From NCBI GenBank assembly GCA_021780935.1, contig JAJXXT010000009.1, forward strand, positions 1-49,595: a DNA stretch of 49,595 bases. The letters are read 5' to 3'. Position 1 is the first letter of the stretch, and each line of letters starts with the position of its first letter. Shown here piece after piece: positions 17,928 to 25,960 of the stretch. A program made the translations under genes and the position numbers. This stretch comes from Pseudomonadota bacterium (GTDB lineage Bacteria > Pseudomonadota > Alphaproteobacteria > Acetobacterales > Acetobacteraceae). The notes below the pieces were generated by a model. That model worked only from the letters and a program-made list of their open reading frames with translations, ran no database searches and had not been told where the DNA came from.

Positions 17928-18056
17928 CTAGAGCAATATCCGATCAGATGGAATCACCCGATCGGATTTCTTGCTCTGGAAACGTGATATCCCAGAGCAA
18001 CTTGTCGCCGTTTCATCCGAGCCAGGCTGGCTCGGATGAAACGGCCGTTGCTCTAG
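17928..18056. repeat. Composite palindromic repeat: two hairpins with CTAGAGCAA...TTGCTCTAG ends
   Basis: The 129 bp element is bounded by exact 9 bp inverted ends (17928-17936 and 18048-18056). Inside are two hairpins, each flanked by AGAGCAA/TTGCTCT. The left one (17930-17977) pairs an ATCCGATC-type arm with GATCGGAT. The right one (17995-18054) has an exact 18 bp arm pair, CCGTTTCATCCGAGCCAG with its complement, around a single base. It resembles the AGAGCAA-ended palindromic repeats I recall scattered between genes in alphaproteobacteria. It lies in the divergent spacer between tRNA-Tyr and the RlmB gene. No coding capacity; non-autonomous mobility or an RNA-structure role is inference. 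Confidence 0.85.
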
Positions 18057-18151
18057 GGGCAAGCCTCGGCCCATGTCAAATGCCGCGTGCCGGCCGGCAC
18101 GGTTCCAGGGCCATGGTCCACCGGTTTGCGCGCTGCGATGACGGGTGCTGT

Positions 18152-18179
18152 TTGCGCGCGCTGGGACGCCTTGTATACC
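18152..18179 (+). promoter_or_regulatory. Candidate promoter for the RlmB gene, possibly giving a leaderless mRNA
   Basis: TTGCGC (18152-18157) and TATACC (18174-18179) are 16 bp apart. The -10-like hexamer ends 6 bp before the ATG at 18186, where no Shine-Dalgarno sequence is visible. If used, transcription would begin at or next to the start codon. Confidence 0.3.
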
Positions 18180-18185
18180 GCCGGC

Positions 18186-19349
18186 ATGAAGCCTCCTCGT
18201 TCCTTCCGCGGCTCCGGTGGCGAGCGCGGCCGCCCCGACCACCACGCACGGACCGCTCCCGGCAGCGAGGGACGCGGCGAGCGTCCACGCGGCGGCGCCC
18301 AGGCCGAGGGGCGCGCCGGCGGGGGCAAATTCGGTGGCCCGCGCCAGGACAGCCAACGCCAGGACGGCAAGCCTCACGGCGCAAAGCCGGGAGGCAGACA
18401 CCAGGGCGCCGCGCCGCATGGCGGCCCGGGCCGTGACCGCCCCCCCAGTGAACGCGCCCATGGTGAACGCCCGCATGGTGAACGCCCGCATGGCGATCGC
18501 AAGCCGGGCGGTTTCCAGCCCCGGTACGGCGAGAACACGCTGCATGTGCGTGCCCCGCGGCGCGACGATGACGGGCGCGCTTTCCGGCGCGACGATGACG
18601 CGCCACGCCCGCCCCGCGACCAGCGCGGCGGCGACCGCTCCGGCCTGTGGCTCTACGGCACCCATGCGGTGGCGGCGGCGCTGGCCAATCCCGCCCGGCG
18701 GCTGCGCCGGCTGCTGCTGACGGAGGCCGCCGAGGAAGCCATCGCTGCCCGGCTGCCGCGCCCCTGGGCGATCACCGCCGAGCGGGCCGAGCGCGAACAG
18801 CTCGACCGGCTGCTCGGCCGCGACGCCGTGCACCAGGGGGCTGCCCTGCACGCCGACCCGCTGGTCGCACCGCCGCTGGCGCAGGTGCTGGAACGGCCGG
18901 GGCCGCTGGTGGTGCTCGACCAGCTCGCCGATCCCCGCAACATCGGCGCCATCCTGCGCTCCGCCGCCGCCCTCGGTGCCGCCGCCGTCATCGTGCAGGA
19001 CCGCCATGCGCCGGACGAGACGGGCGCGCTGGCCAAGGCCGCCTCCGGCGCGCTGGAGACGATGCCGCTGCTGCGCGCCGTCAACATCGCGCGCACCCTG
19101 GTGGCGCTGAAGGCGGCGAATGTTTTCGTGGTCGGGCTCGATGCCGGGGCGCCGCCGCTGGCCGGCACGGCGCTGGCCGGGCAGCGCGTGGCGTTGGTGC
19201 TCGGCGCCGAGGGCGAGGGCCTGCGCCGCCTCACGCGCGAGACCTGCGACACGCTGGCCGGCATCGCGATCCAGGGTGGCGGGCTGCTCGACAGCCTCAA
19301 CGTCGCCTCGGCCTGCGCCATCGCGCTCTACGAGCTGGGGCGGCGCTGA
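18186..19349 (+). CDS. rlmB: TrmH/SpoU family rRNA 2'-O-methyltransferase (RlmB-type) with long disordered head
   Basis: A 387-residue protein. Residues about 155-387 are a complete SpoU methyltransferase. The substrate-binding part is YGTHAVAAALANPARRLRRL. The knotted catalytic part has motif 1 LDQLADPRNIGAILRSA, motif 2 LVLGAEGEGLRRL and motif 3 SLNVASACAIALYE. The family methylates the ribose of a 23S rRNA guanosine (G2251 in E. coli). The first about 155 residues are low-complexity Gly/Arg/His/Asp, with exact repeats HGERP and RRDDD, a head that could bind RNA. The ATG at 18186 is chosen; a GTG at 18087 is possible but its extension is not family-like. Confidence 0.88.
   Translation: MKPPRSFRGSGGERGRPDHHARTAPGSEGRGERPRGGAQAEGRAGGGKFGGPRQDSQRQDGKPHGAKPGGRHQGAAPHGGPGRDRPPSERAHGERPHGERPHGDRKPGGFQPRYGENTLHVRAPRRDDDGRAFRRDDDAPRPPRDQRGGDRSGLWLYGTHAVAAALANPARRLRRLLLTEAAEEAIAARLPRPWAITAERAEREQLDRLLGRDAVHQGAALHADPLVAPPLAQVLERPGPLVVLDQLADPRNIGAILRSAAALGAAAVIVQDRHAPDETGALAKAASGALETMPLLRAVNIARTLVALKAANVFVVGLDAGAPPLAGTALAGQRVALVLGAEGEGLRRLTRETCDTLAGIAIQGGGLLDSLNVASACAIALYELGRR
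18448..18492. repeat. Three tandem 15 bp units encoding the HGERP repeats
   Basis: GTGAACGCGCCCATG at 18448 is followed by two exact GTGAACGCCCGCATG units at 18463 and 18478. In frame they encode successive HGERP pentapeptides in the disordered head of the methyltransferase. A second in-frame repeat, CGGCGCGACGATGACG, occurs at 18558 and 18585. Confidence 0.9.
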
Positions 19350-20134
19350 TGCCGGCCGCGACCACCGCCGCCGCCATTCTGTCCATGCGCCGGAGCGGCC
19401 CGCCCTATGCGCCGCTGCCGGCCGAGGTGGCGCCACGCACGCTCGCCGAGGGGCTGGCGGCACAGGTCGCACTGGCGCGGATGCTCGATGCCGACCCGCC
19501 GGCCGGCTTCAAGATCGGCGCCACGGCCGCGGGCATGCGCGCCTATCTCGGGCTCGATCACCCGCTCGCGGGGTTCATGCCGAGTGACGGGCTGGTGGAA
19601 AGCGGCGCCAGCCTGGCGTGGACGGGCGCGCCGCTCGGCGTCGAATGCGAAATCGGAGTGCGGCTGGCCCACGACCTGCCACCCGGCCCCTGCGACGCGG
19701 CGCGCGCCGGGGCCGCCGTCGGCGCGGTATTCGCCGCGATCGAGATCGTCGAGAACCGCTATGGCCCGTCGCCGGCCGGCGACCTCAAGACCGTCGGGCC
19801 GGGCGGGCTGCTCGCCGACCAGGTGTTTCATCACGGTGGCGTGCTGGGCAGGCCCGCGGCGAACTGGCAGGCGCTCGACCTCGCGGCGGTGCCCGGCCGG
19901 ATGAGCGTGGACGGCAAGGAAGTGGGCCGCGGCGTCGGCGCCGATCTGCTCGGCCACCCGATGGCGGCACTGGCCTGGCTCGCGGGCTCCGCCGAGGCGG
20001 CGGCGTTCGGCGGCCTGCGCGAGGGGCAGGTGGTGCTGCTGGGCAGCGTGACCCCGCCGATCTGGATCGCGGGTCCTTGCCAGGTGGAAGTTACCTTCAT
20101 CGGGCTCGGCGCGGCATCATTCCGCTTCGTTTAA
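19349..20134 (+). CDS. 2-keto-4-pentenoate hydratase-like protein (MhpD/fumarylacetoacetase fold)
   Basis: A 261-residue protein of the MhpD/XylJ hydratase group. These add water to 2-hydroxy-penta-2,4-dienoates in meta-cleavage of aromatics, or decarboxylate related 4-oxalocrotonates. Recognisable segments are FKIGATAAGMRAYLG, VECEIGVRLAHDLPPG (the metal-binding ExE pair), AIEIVENRYGPSPAGDLKTV and FGGLREGQVVLLGSVTPP. The ATG shares one base with the upstream TGA (TGATG), so it is translationally coupled to the RNA methyltransferase although the functions look unrelated. No ring-cleavage gene lies next to it. A paralogue is at 38718-39455. Confidence 0.85.
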   Translation: MPAATTAAAILSMRRSGPPYAPLPAEVAPRTLAEGLAAQVALARMLDADPPAGFKIGATAAGMRAYLGLDHPLAGFMPSDGLVESGASLAWTGAPLGVECEIGVRLAHDLPPGPCDAARAGAAVGAVFAAIEIVENRYGPSPAGDLKTVGPGGLLADQVFHHGGVLGRPAANWQALDLAAVPGRMSVDGKEVGRGVGADLLGHPMAALAWLAGSAEAAAFGGLREGQVVLLGSVTPPIWIAGPCQVEVTFIGLGAASFRFV

Positions 20135-20170
20135 CCTAGCATCAAGCACTGGCCGGCAAAACTCCGGTTC

Positions 20171-20186
20171 CGCCGCGATCGCGGCG
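20171..20186. promoter_or_regulatory. 16 bp perfect palindrome upstream of a small gene
   Basis: CGCCGCGATCGCGGCG is exactly self-complementary. It lies 37 bp after the hydratase stop and 49 bp before the next start. It could be an operator or a stem of a terminator (no T-run follows), or chance in GC-rich DNA. Confidence 0.3.
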
Positions 20187-20235
20187 CTCCTCGCCAGAAC
20201 GGCACCAACCGGGAAACTCCCTGCGGAGGCCGCGC

Positions 20236-20553
20236 ATGCCGAGGCGTCGAATTCAAACAACCGTCATTCATCATCCGCGCGAGCTCGACGCGCCTGACAC
20301 GATCGGCGCCAGGCTCGGCTATGCCATGCCGCTCTGCGACTGGGCGCTGCTGTCCGAGCCACTGCAACTCGCCGTGGCGCGCGAGGCGCTGGCCCGGGCC
20401 GCGGAGACGATCGCGGGCCAGGCCATGGTGCTGGCCGGCGAGATGGAGGAGGGCGCGCTGCCCGACCGGGGTGGGGCGGAGGCGCTGCGCCTGTTCGCTG
20501 CCGTGGTACGCGTCACCGGCCGGGAGGCGAGCCCCCCGGCCGGTCATGCGTAG
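20236..20553 (+). CDS. Small protein of unknown function
   Basis: I do not recognise this 105-residue protein. It starts with a basic stretch (MPRRRIQTTVIHHPREL). It is then mainly alpha-helical by composition (LSEPLQLAVAREALARAAET, IAGQAMVLAGEMEEG, GGAEALRLFAAVVRVTG), with no signal peptide, membrane helix or cysteine pair. One cysteine and one CDW motif lie near residue 34. The start is well supported by GGAGG 6 bp before the ATG. It follows the hydratase by 101 bp and converges on the DegP-like gene. Codon use is like that of its neighbours, so I consider it a real gene. Confidence 0.6.
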   Translation: MPRRRIQTTVIHHPRELDAPDTIGARLGYAMPLCDWALLSEPLQLAVAREALARAAETIAGQAMVLAGEMEEGALPDRGGAEALRLFAAVVRVTGREASPPAGHA

Positions 20554-20568
20554 TCAGCGCTCGTCGCT

Positions 20569-22014
20569 TCAGCCGGCCTTCTTCTGGACCGGGTTCAGCG
20601 CGATGTAGGCGGCATGGCCGTTACGCAACAGGCGCAGCGCGATCGGCTTGCCGGCATGCTCGGCCGCGCGCAGCGCCCGTACCGCGGCCGCCGGTGAGTT
20701 GACCGTGTTCTGGCCCACGGCGGTGATGACATCGCCCGGCTGCATCCCGGCCTGGTCGGCGGGCGAGCCCGGCTGCACCGCGGCCACCACCGCCCCCATC
20801 GCATCCTGCGGCAGGCCGAGCTGGTTGCGGGTGTTCGGCGTGAGCGGCGCCAGCGCGAGCCCGATCCGGCCGTGTGCCGCGTGGTGCGTGGCCGAGGTCG
20901 GGTTGCCGTTCGGCAGCGTGCCCAGCGCGATGGTCATGGTCCGGGTCTGACCCTTGCGGATGAACTCGAACTTGGTGTCGGTGCCGGGCCGGATCGCCGC
21001 GACATGGATCGCCAGGTCGCGCGCGGACTTGATCGGCTGGCCATCGACCGCGCGGATCACGTCGCCCGGCTGCAGGCCCGCCCGCTGGGCCGGGCTGTGC
21101 GGCTCGACCGCGGCGATCAGCGCGCCATCCGTGATGCCGCTCGGCAGGCCGAGCGCCGTCGCCATCTGCCGCGTCACCGGCTGGGTGGACACGCCGAGAT
21201 AGCCGCGCGTGACCGACCCGTGCGCCTCGATCTGCGCCACCACGGTCTTGACCATGTCGGACGGGATGGCGAAGCCGATGCCGACCGAGCCGCCGGAGGG
21301 CGAGATGATCGCGGTATCAACGCCGATCACGTGCCCGTTCTGGTCGAACAGCGGGCCGCCGGAATTGCCGGGATTGATCGGCGCGTCGATCTGAATGAAA
21401 TTGTCATACGGCCCGTCGCCGATGTCGCGCCCGCGCGCCGAGACGATGCCCGCGGTGACGGTGCCGCCGAGGCCGAACGGGTTGCCCATCGCGATCACCC
21501 ACTGTCCGGCGCGGACCTTGTGGCTGTCGCCGAGCTGCAGGTAGGGCAGCTTCTTGCCAGCGTCGACGCGCAGAACCGCGAGATCGGTGCGCGGGTCGGT
21601 GCCGATCACCTTCGCCCGGAGATGGCGCCCGTCAGACAGCGTGACCATCACCTCCCGCGCATTCTTCACCACATGGTTGTTGGTGACGATGGTGCCGTTG
21701 GCATCGACGATGAAGCCCGAGCCCTTTGCCTCCTGCGCCCGCTGCTGATGCGGGAACTGGAACATACCGAACGGTGTCGGCACGGTCTCGACCGAGGCGT
21801 TCTGCACCTTGAGGTGGTTGGTGATGGAAACCACCGCCGGGCGGACGCTGGCGACGAGGTTCGAGAAATCGGGCAGCATCTGCGCCTGCGGCACCTTGAT
21901 CGGCGCGGCGGTGTCGGCGCGGCTGACGGCGATGCCGCCGAGTGCCGAGCCGCCAAGCAGGACGGCAACTAGGGCGAGACGGGTCGCCCGGCGATGTGGA
22001 ATCAGGTGTCTCAT
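20569..22014 (-). CDS. DegP/DegQ-type periplasmic serine endoprotease
   Basis: A 481-residue Do-family protease-chaperone. It has an N-terminal signal sequence (RLALVAVLLGGSALGGIAVSRA), a trypsin-like domain and two PDZ domains. The catalytic triad is visible: His in IVTNNHVVKN (about 112), Asp in DPRTDLAVLRV (about 142), Ser in NPGNSGGPLF (about 217). PDZ1 starts near TRGYLGVSTQPV and PDZ2 near GRIGLALAPLT. It degrades or refolds damaged envelope proteins. The ATG at 22014 has an AAGGGGAT-like site upstream. The 243 bp between this start and tRNA-Thr holds a GCGGG/CCCGC hairpin and likely its stress promoter, but I cannot assign a sigma factor. Confidence 0.94.
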   Translation of the reverse strand: MRHLIPHRRATRLALVAVLLGGSALGGIAVSRADTAAPIKVPQAQMLPDFSNLVASVRPAVVSITNHLKVQNASVETVPTPFGMFQFPHQQRAQEAKGSGFIVDANGTIVTNNHVVKNAREVMVTLSDGRHLRAKVIGTDPRTDLAVLRVDAGKKLPYLQLGDSHKVRAGQWVIAMGNPFGLGGTVTAGIVSARGRDIGDGPYDNFIQIDAPINPGNSGGPLFDQNGHVIGVDTAIISPSGGSVGIGFAIPSDMVKTVVAQIEAHGSVTRGYLGVSTQPVTRQMATALGLPSGITDGALIAAVEPHSPAQRAGLQPGDVIRAVDGQPIKSARDLAIHVAAIRPGTDTKFEFIRKGQTRTMTIALGTLPNGNPTSATHHAAHGRIGLALAPLTPNTRNQLGLPQDAMGAVVAAVQPGSPADQAGMQPGDVITAVGQNTVNSPAAAVRALRAAEHAGKPIALRLLRNGHAAYIALNPVQKKAG

Positions 22015-22257
22015 CGGTTTCGATCCCCTTTGATGAAGGCAGGAACTGGCAGCGGGTCATTCCCGCTCTGGGCGATAACATGGGACGCCCACCCCGACCG
22101 CGCCGTGGCATGTCCGTGAAAGCACGGTCACGTGACAATCGTTTCAGGGGCGAGAAAGGTATGGGGTGGAGAACGGTCCGGCGGCGGTTGTTGCACGCCG
22201 AAATCGGGCCCGACGAGGTTGCCCAGGGATAGGCGGCAGCGCTAAGTCGGCCGCGAC

Positions 22258-22332
22258 GCCGGGTTAGCACAGCGGTAGTGCAGCGGTTTTGTAAACCGAA
22301 GGTCGGGGGTTCAAATCCCTCACCCGGCACCA
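22258..22332 (+). tRNA. tRNA-Thr (TGT)
   Basis: A 75 nt cloverleaf with acceptor GCCGGGT/ACCCGGC, D arm GCACAGCGGTAGTGC, anticodon loop TTTGTAA giving TGT, T arm GGGGGTTCAAATCCCTC and encoded CCA. It stands alone between the divergent DegP-like gene and the ThrE-like gene. No integrase or att-like direct repeat of its 3' end is visible downstream. Confidence 0.95.
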
Positions 22333-22395
22333 TGCTCAAGTTGTCCATGCTGGACACGGCTTCGGCCTGCGGCGATGGCGGCTCGGTGCTCGGCG

Positions 22396-22415
22396 CCACG
22401 CCACGCCACGCCACG
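22396..22415. repeat. Four tandem CCACG pentamers
   Basis: CCACG is repeated four times without interruption in the 288 bp spacer between tRNA-Thr and the exporter gene. A weak TTGACT (22432) with a 16 bp spaced TAGCGT lies just behind and may be the exporter promoter. Confidence 0.6.
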
Positions 22416-22620
22416 GACACGGCGGATCCGATTGACTCTTGCAATCGGCCCGTTAGCGTCGAGAGGGTTGACGACGACATTTTTACCATGACGCCCTGCG
22501 CCGGGTGACGAGCGGGGGAGCTTCCTTACCGATGGCGGCGGCTGACGCGCCAGGGTGCGGGAATGACGCGTTTGAGTGGCCTGGCATCGTGATCGTGCCG
22601 GGGCCGAGGCGCCACGCCCG

Positions 22621-23913
22621 GTGAATGACGCCAGGCCGCCGAACGCCGGCCCGGCCACACCGCAGCAGGCCGTGCATATCGCGGCGCGGATCGGGCGGCT
22701 GCTGCTCGCCAACGGCACCGGCACGGCGGGGACGCAGCGGCGCGTGGCCCGCATCATGCTCGCCCTCGGCCACGAGGCGCGGGTGCTGGTCACGCTGGAG
22801 GCGCTGATCATCGCCTATTCCGCCGATGGAAGGATGGAAACCCGGCTGGGTCACGCGATTCACGGTATCGGCGTGGATATGGGCCGGCTCACGACGCTCA
22901 AGCGCATCGATGACGGCGTGTGCAGCGGCGCGCTCTCGCTCGACGAGGCGAATGCCAGGCTCGACGCGCTGGAGGCCGGTGGCGGCGGGCATGCCGGCTG
23001 GCTGGTGGTGCTCGGTGTGGCCGTCACCGCGGCATCGCTCGCGCGGCTGTTCGGCGCGAGCTGGGCGGTGATGGGCGTTGCCTTCGTCGCCGGCGTGGTC
23101 AGCACGGTGCTGCGCCGCGCCCTCGCGGCCCGGCACGCCAACCCGTTCGGCGGCGCCTTCGCGATGGCCCTGATCAGCGGCCTCGCGGGTGCGATGGCGA
23201 TCCGCCTCGTGCCCGGCGCCTCACCGGTGCTGTGCCTCACCGCGGCGGGAATGATCCTGGTGCCCGGCGTGCCGCTCATCAACGGGGTGCGCGATATCGT
23301 GGACGGGCATCTCGGCAACGGCGTAGCCCGCCTCGCCTTCGGCATCGCAACGGTCCTCACCCTCGGCTTCGCGCTGTTCCTCGCGGCGGCACTGGCGGGC
23401 GACACGCTGCCGGTGGAACAGGCCGGGCGGTTGCTGCCGATCGCGCAGGACATCGTGTTTTCCGCCACCGCCGCGGCGGGCTTCGCGATGCTCTTCAACG
23501 TGCCGTTCCGCGCCGTCGGCTATTGCGTGCTGTGCGGCGTCGCGAGCCACTCGCTGCGCACCGCACTCGCGCATCTCGGGCTCGACCTGGCGAGCGGCTC
23601 GCTGATCGGGGCCGCCGTCGCGGGCGTGATCGCGGTGCTGGCGGCACGTGCCCATCAGGTCCCGCCGGTGACCTTCGCCTTTCCCGGCACCGTCGCGATG
23701 ATCCCGGGCGCCTTCGGCTTTCGTGCCGGCATCGGCGCGCTGCACATCATGGCGCAGGGCGCGGCAGCACCGCCGACACTGGTGGCCGGCACGCTGTCGC
23801 TCGCCATTTCGACCGCGATCATGACGGTCGCGATCGGTATCGGGCTGTCACTGGCGCTGGCCGTGCTGCCCAATCCCGTATCGACCCCCATATCCACCCC
23901 CGTATCCCGATAG
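22621..23913 (+). CDS. Threonine/serine exporter family protein (ThrE-like, fused DUF1212-DUF3815)
   Basis: A 430-residue membrane protein with both ThrE halves in one chain. The N-terminal domain (about 15-240) starts PQQAVHIAARIGRLLLANGT and contains the family block GIGVDMGRLTTLKRI. The first membrane bundle includes AGMILVPGVPLINGVRDIVDG. The C-terminal DUF3815-like half (about 280-425) holds VTFAFPGTVAMIPGAFGFRA. ThrE-type proteins export threonine and serine; the exact substrate is inferred. The GTG at 22621 is used; a GTG at 22576 is also possible and neither has a strong ribosome-binding site. The C-terminus ends in a 12 bp tandem repeat. The preceding tRNA-Thr is probably a coincidence. 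Confidence 0.85.
   Translation: MNDARPPNAGPATPQQAVHIAARIGRLLLANGTGTAGTQRRVARIMLALGHEARVLVTLEALIIAYSADGRMETRLGHAIHGIGVDMGRLTTLKRIDDGVCSGALSLDEANARLDALEAGGGGHAGWLVVLGVAVTAASLARLFGASWAVMGVAFVAGVVSTVLRRALAARHANPFGGAFAMALISGLAGAMAIRLVPGASPVLCLTAAGMILVPGVPLINGVRDIVDGHLGNGVARLAFGIATVLTLGFALFLAAALAGDTLPVEQAGRLLPIAQDIVFSATAAAGFAMLFNVPFRAVGYCVLCGVASHSLRTALAHLGLDLASGSLIGAAVAGVIAVLAARAHQVPPVTFAFPGTVAMIPGAFGFRAGIGALHIMAQGAAAPPTLVAGTLSLAISTAIMTVAIGIGLSLALAVLPNPVSTPISTPVSR
23875..23910. repeat. Three tandem 12 bp units at the end of the exporter gene
   Basis: CCCGTATCGACC, CCCATATCCACC and CCCGTATCCCGA follow each other directly before the TAG. They encode the terminal PVSTPISTPVSR tail, so the repeat lengthens the protein end. 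Confidence 0.8.
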
Positions 23914-23939
23914 ACGTCTCAGCCCCGAGGAAGACAGGA

Positions 23940-25400
23940 ATGGCTCAGGAAACGGCCCCACACCCGATGATGAACAACGTCCCGATCGGGCTCAGCGCGA
24001 GCGGCATGCGTCGGGAGTTCGACAGCATGGGCGAGGTCGAGGTTCCGGCCAACCGCTACTGGGGCGCGCAGACGCAGCGCTCGCTGCAGCATTTTTCCAT
24101 CGGTCACGACCGCATGCCGGTCGAGGTCTATCGCGCCTATGGCGTCGTCAAGAAGGCGGCGGCGCTGGTGAACCATGACCTTGGCCATCTGCCGTCCTGG
24201 AAGGCGGATGCCATCGTGCGCGCCGCCGACGAGGCGATCGCGGGCCGGCTCGACGAGCATTTTCCGCTCTATGTCTGGCAGACCGGCTCCGGCACGCAGT
24301 CGAACATGAACGTCAACGAGGTGCTGTCCAACCGCGCCATCCAGCTGCTCGGCGGCGAACTCGGCTCGCAACACCCGGTGGGGCCGAATGACGACGTCAA
24401 CATGGGACAGTCGTCGAACGACAGTTTTCCGACCGCGATGCATATCGCGGCGATCACGGTGCTTGACGCCAGGCTGCTGCCGGAACTCGACCGGCTGGCG
24501 ATGGTGATCGAAACGAAGGCGGCGGGATGGATGGACGTGGTCAAGGTCGGCCGCACCCATCTCGAGGACGCGACGCCGCTTTCCGTGGGCCAGGAATGGT
24601 CCGGCTGGGCGGCGCAGATTCGCGCCTGCATCGCCGAGATCGAGCACAGCCGCCTGGGCCTCTACGAGCTGGCCCTGGGCGGCACCGCGGTCGGCACCGG
24701 GCTCAACGCGCCGAAAGGCTTCTCCAAGGCGGTGGCGGCGAAAATCGCCGGGCTGACGGGCAAGCCCTTCGTCACCGCGCCGAACAAGTTCATGGCCCAG
24801 GGCTCGCTCGATGCCATGGTGCGCGCCTCGGCGGCGCTGCGCGGGCTCGCGGTCGCGCTGATGAAGATCGCCAACGACATGCGCTGGCTCGCCTCCGGGC
24901 CGCGCTGCGGGCTCGGCGAGCTGAAACTGCCGGCCAACGAGCCAGGCTCGTCGATCATGCCGGGCAAGGTGAACCCGACGCAGTGCGAGGCGATGGTGAT
25001 GATCGCGATCCAGGTGATCGGCGAGGACACCGCGACCGCGTTTGCCGGCAGCCAGGGCAATTTCGAGCTGAACGCGATGCGGCCCGTGATCATCAATAAT
25101 TTTCTCCACTCGGCGACGATCCTTGCCGACGGATGCGAGAAGTTCCGCACTTATTCGGTGGAAGGCACCGAGCTCGACCGCGACCGGATCGAGGCCTATC
25201 TCGACAACAACCTGATGCTGGTGACCGCGCTGTCGCCGGTGATCGGCTACCAGAACGCCGCCCATATCGCCGAGGATGCGGCGGCCACCGGCGCCACGCT
25301 CAAGGCGGCGGCGCTGAAATCCGGCAAGGTGACGGAGGCGGAGTATGACCGGGTCATCGTCCCCCGGGCGATGATCGGGGAGGGTCTTTCCGGCGCCTGA
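23940..25400 (+). CDS. fumC: Class II fumarate hydratase
   Basis: A 486-residue FumC, the iron-free tetrameric enzyme of the citric acid cycle that interconverts fumarate and malate. Diagnostic segments are VWQTGSGTQSNMNVNEV, the B-site region GPNDDVNMGQSSNDSFPTA, GRTHLEDATPLSVGQE, and the superfamily signature GSSIMPGKVNPTQCEA near residue 337. The ATG at 23940 follows an AGGAAGACAGG stretch. Compared with E. coli FumC it carries about 20 extra N-terminal residues. It follows the exporter by 26 bp, so it may be cotranscribed with it, and it converges on tadA. Confidence 0.96.
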   Translation: MAQETAPHPMMNNVPIGLSASGMRREFDSMGEVEVPANRYWGAQTQRSLQHFSIGHDRMPVEVYRAYGVVKKAAALVNHDLGHLPSWKADAIVRAADEAIAGRLDEHFPLYVWQTGSGTQSNMNVNEVLSNRAIQLLGGELGSQHPVGPNDDVNMGQSSNDSFPTAMHIAAITVLDARLLPELDRLAMVIETKAAGWMDVVKVGRTHLEDATPLSVGQEWSGWAAQIRACIAEIEHSRLGLYELALGGTAVGTGLNAPKGFSKAVAAKIAGLTGKPFVTAPNKFMAQGSLDAMVRASAALRGLAVALMKIANDMRWLASGPRCGLGELKLPANEPGSSIMPGKVNPTQCEAMVMIAIQVIGEDTATAFAGSQGNFELNAMRPVIINNFLHSATILADGCEKFRTYSVEGTELDRDRIEAYLDNNLMLVTALSPVIGYQNAAHIAEDAAATGATLKAAALKSGKVTEAEYDRVIVPRAMIGEGLSGA

Positions 25401-25412
25401 GACCCCGCGCGC

Positions 25413-25472
25413 CAAGCCCTGCGCCCCCAGCCCCTGCGCCCCCAGACCCTGCGCGGCCAAGCCCGCGCCTGA
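25413..25472. repeat. Four tandem 15 bp units downstream of fumC
   Basis: CAAGCCCTGCGCCCC, CAGCCCCTGCGCCCC, CAGACCCTGCGCGGC and a degenerate CAAGCCCGCGCCTGA run head to tail from 25413. They fill most of the 91 bp convergent spacer between fumC and tadA. Confidence 0.85.
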
Positions 25473-25500
25473 GTCGGAGCGGCAGCCCCCCTCAGGCGCG
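25464..25500. terminator. Candidate bidirectional terminator hairpin between fumC and tadA
   Basis: CGCGCCTGAG (25464-25473) and its exact complement CTCAGGCGCG (25491-25500) form a 10 bp stem around a 17 nt loop between two convergent genes. The right arm covers the tadA stop codon. There is no T-tract, so it may instead help stabilise the 3' ends. Confidence 0.45.
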
Positions 25501-25923
25501 CAGCTCCCTGAAGAAGTCGCGCAGCAGCGCCGCACACTCCGCCTCGCGCAGGCCGCCCACCACCTCCGGCGCGTGCAGGCAGCCGGGGGCGGCGAACACC
25601 CGCGCGCCGTGCTCCACCCCGCCGCCCTTGGGGTCGTAGGCGCCGAAGATCACGCGGCGGAGGCGGAAATGCACCGCGGCGCCGGCGCACATCGCGCAGG
25701 GCTCGAGCGTCACGACGAGGTCGCAGCCGGCAAGCCGCCCGCCGCGCGCCGCGGCCGCCTGGCGCATCGCCAGAAGCTCGGCATGGGCCGAGGCGTCGTG
25801 CGCTGCCTCCACCGCGTTGGCGGCGACGGCCAGCACCGCGCCGTCCGGCCCCAGAACCACCGCGCCCACCGGCACCTCGCCACGCGCGCCGGCCGCCCGT
25901 GCCACGTCCAGCGCCGCCGCCAT
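25492..25923 (-). CDS. tadA: tRNA adenosine(34) deaminase TadA
   Basis: A 143-residue zinc deaminase that converts A34 to inosine in tRNA-Arg(ACG). The catalytic HAEL (ASAHAELLAMRQA) and zinc-binding LEPCAMCAGA motifs are complete, as is GEVPVGAVV near the N-terminus. I choose the ATG at 25923 (MAAALDVARA), which matches the usual TadA start. An in-frame ATG at 26004 would add 27 residues encoded largely by a 15 bp tandem repeat, best read as intergenic. It is divergent from the next gene and converges on fumC. Confidence 0.93.
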   Translation of the reverse strand: MAAALDVARAAGARGEVPVGAVVLGPDGAVLAVAANAVEAAHDASAHAELLAMRQAAAARGGRLAGCDLVVTLEPCAMCAGAAVHFRLRRVIFGAYDPKGGGVEHGARVFAAPGCLHAPEVVGGLREAECAALLRDFFRELRA

Positions 25924-25960
25924 GCCCGCGCCGGCGGAAGTCGCGCTTACCTGACCTCCA

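Noticed and set aside
22258..22620. tRNA-Thr as an integration site of a genomic island
   Set aside because: No integrase, no repeat of the tRNA 3' end, and the following genes (exporter, fumC, tadA) look like ordinary chromosome.
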